A stretch of 6,527 nt of DNA from Chthonomonas sp. UBA2391 (GTDB lineage Bacteria; Armatimonadota; Fimbriimonadia; Fimbriimonadales; Fimbriimonadaceae), in NCBI GenBank assembly GCA_002343825.1, contig DDSL01000105.1, positions 212 to 6,738 of the forward strand, read 5' to 3'. Within the stretch, counting starts at the first letter, position 1, and each line of letters starts with the position of its first letter. Shown here one piece after another: positions 5,804-6,527 of this stretch. The notes under the pieces were generated by a model that was not told the origin of the DNA, did no database searches, and saw nothing but the letters and a program-made list of their open reading frames with translations. The translations under genes and the position numbers were made by a program.

Positions 5804-5857
5804 TCACCCCTTGCCCCACTGGGCGGGGAGCACTATCGCCCGCGAGATTGCGGGTGA
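5804..5857 (-). promoter_or_regulatory. Leader of prepilin B with two mutually exclusive stems
   Basis: On the minus strand CCCGC (5854-5850) can pair with GCGGG (5843-5839). Alternatively TCACCC (5857-5852), which overlaps the first arm, can pair with GGGTGA (5809-5804), the likely ribosome binding site. The two stems cannot form together. This could regulate translation, but the stems are only five and six base pairs, and the first arm lies at the predicted transcript start. Confidence 0.22.
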
Positions 5858-5862
5858 TATGC

Positions 5863-5891
5863 ATTGTACGAATGAATCTTGTCCTTTGCAG
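5863..5891 (-). promoter_or_regulatory. Possible promoter for prepilin-lipoprotein module B
   Basis: TACAAT (5868-5863) is a good -10 on the minus strand. The sequence 17 bases upstream, CTGCAA (5891-5886), is a poor -35 and overlaps no gene. It lies in the 99-base gap after the stop at 5894, so module B may have its own promoter in addition to any read-through from the 177-aa gene. Confidence 0.33.
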
Positions 5892-5893
5892 AA

Positions 5894-6427
5894 CTAATTT
5901 TCACTTTTTTCGCCGGGGGCCTTGGGAGGGTCGTTTCGGGGGCCAGATCCGGGGTTGAAATCCTGGGGCTTTCTTGGCTCCATGGTCGAGTCGCCGGTGA
6001 TCTGGAGCTTGACCCAACTGGCCTCGGCGAGCTTTTTGGCCTTTCGAGGTTCGGTCTCGATCAGCGCCTTAAGCTCGGATTCATCTTTGGCCCAGACGAT
6101 CCAGACTTCATCGGGTCCGCGCCCGACGTCCGCGGTGACCAGCGCTCGCCGCTGCAGGACGAGGCGGTTGCGGAAGCCGTCGATTTCGCCTTGGGGCACT
6201 TTTTGGTCATCGCTAATGTCGGTTCGCGGGCGGAACGTGACCAAAAAGGTCTCGGCCTGCAAGCCCTTCACAAGTCCCGAGAAACCGAGCGGTCCATACG
6301 GAGAGAAGGTCTCGACCTTGGCGTTGGGGTCGGAGGGCTTGGGCTGAGGGATATTGCTGCGGTCCTGCCAACCCAAAGTCAGGGTCGCGGCCAGCGCGCC
6401 CAATCCAAAAGCGGTGATGGTCTTCAT
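5894..6427 (-). CDS. Probable secreted protein of unknown function, possible YCII-like fold
   Basis: A 177-aa protein. Residues 1-19 (MKTITAFGLGALAATLTLG) look like a Sec signal or an N-terminal membrane anchor. Residues about 25-50 are proline-rich. The core, about 60-145, reads as alternating strands and helices: FLVTFRPRTD, then FRNRLVLQRRALVTAD, then EVWIVWAKDESELKALIETE and WVKLQI. That order resembles a YCII-related ferredoxin-like fold, which is a weak inference made by eye. The tail, about 150-177, is rich in Pro, Gly, Lys and Asp and probably disordered. Codon use resembles the neighbours. The ATG at 6427 starts the signal peptide; no Shine-Dalgarno is evident. It lies on the same strand as prepilin module B, 99 bases upstream, so co-transcription is possible. 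The overlapping plus-strand reading frame has no recognisable protein features. Confidence 0.83.
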   Translation of the reverse strand: MKTITAFGLGALAATLTLGWQDRSNIPQPKPSDPNAKVETFSPYGPLGFSGLVKGLQAETFLVTFRPRTDISDDQKVPQGEIDGFRNRLVLQRRALVTADVGRGPDEVWIVWAKDESELKALIETEPRKAKKLAEASWVKLQITGDSTMEPRKPQDFNPGSGPRNDPPKAPGEKSEN

Positions 6428-6431
6428 GGTC

Positions 6432-6527
6432 TTAGTCTATCGGACGTTCGACCAGGTCCCGGGACTTTGCTTGGATTGCGAAGAGCATTGGGAGAGCGGT
6501 TGGGGAGCGATGGGAGAGGCTAAACGC
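6432..6527 (-). CDS. Possible C-terminal end of an upstream gene (partial)
   Basis: One minus-strand frame is open from the window edge for 31 codons and ends in TAA (6434-6432), four bases before the ATG at 6427. The tight spacing and mostly G/C third positions would suit an operon neighbour. The peptide (AFSLSHRSPT... to VERPID) matches nothing I recognise, and 31 open codons can arise by chance in GC-rich DNA. A plus-strand ATG at 6510 that runs off the edge is an equally unproven alternative. Confidence 0.2.
   Translation of the reverse strand, partial: AFSLSHRSPTALPMLFAIQAKSRDLVERPID

Noticed and set aside
5111..5857. Long plus-strand reading frame (248 aa) antisense to prepilin B
   Set aside because: It mirrors a clearly real prepilin gene; its composition is typical of an antisense shadow in GC-rich DNA (Val, Gly, Arg, Asp rich), with no domain or ribosome binding site.
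6405..6430. The LTLG-W stretch in the 177-aa protein as a broken lipobox (W20 in place of Cys)
   Set aside because: The -3 position is Thr rather than the expected Leu or similar, so the resemblance is too weak to claim a lost lipoprotein signal.
5879..6523. Plus-strand 214-aa reading frame antisense to the 177-aa gene
   Set aside because: The minus-strand frame has a signal peptide and secondary-structure pattern; this one has neither and looks like a shadow.

Overview
The window comes from a GC-rich bacterial chromosome, most likely Armatimonadota (Fimbriimonadia-like). That placement is an inference from protein style: two prepilin-type proteins share an AFTLIELL...LFPVFAQAK N-terminus, and two secreted proteins end in paired D-x-D-x-D-x-x-(V/I)-T-I-F-D-Y calcium-loop repeats. 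Both styles are common in that phylum. No mobile element, CRISPR array, tRNA or rRNA was seen.

Layout. (1) 1-477, minus strand: ribosomal protein L10 (rplJ), cut by the window edge, so only its extreme C-terminus is missing. It has its own long 5' leader (478-about 655) containing a recognisable L10-leader core and a GC-rich hairpin directly before the Shine-Dalgarno site. (2) 741-1943 and 2030-3250, plus strand: two paralogous secreted proteins of 400 and 406 aa. Each has a signal peptide, a divergent N-terminal region, a beta-sandwich-like segment and a C-terminal dockerin-like calcium-binding repeat pair. A strong intrinsic terminator (3260-3296) closes this unit. (3) 3385-4538, plus strand: a prepilin-like protein whose 3' end overlaps a 64-aa lipoprotein gene, driven by a good sigma70-type promoter (3308-3336). 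(4) 4641-5794, minus strand: the mirror image, a second prepilin-like gene whose stop overlaps the start of a 56-aa lipoprotein gene. The two modules face each other tail to tail around a stem-loop terminator (4561-4606). (5) 5894-6427, minus strand: a probably secreted 177-aa protein of unknown function, preceded by the possible end of another reading frame at the window edge.

How the genes fit together. Apart from L10, every supported gene encodes an exported protein: two secreted calcium-loop proteins, two pilin-like surface proteins, two small lipoproteins and one protein with a probable signal peptide. The block reads as a cell-envelope region built by duplication: one tandem duplication (the dockerin-like pair) and one inverted duplication (prepilin plus lipoprotein). 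The repeated coupling of a prepilin-like gene to a tiny lipoprotein gene is the observation most likely to be an undescribed functional unit; its function is not evident from sequence.
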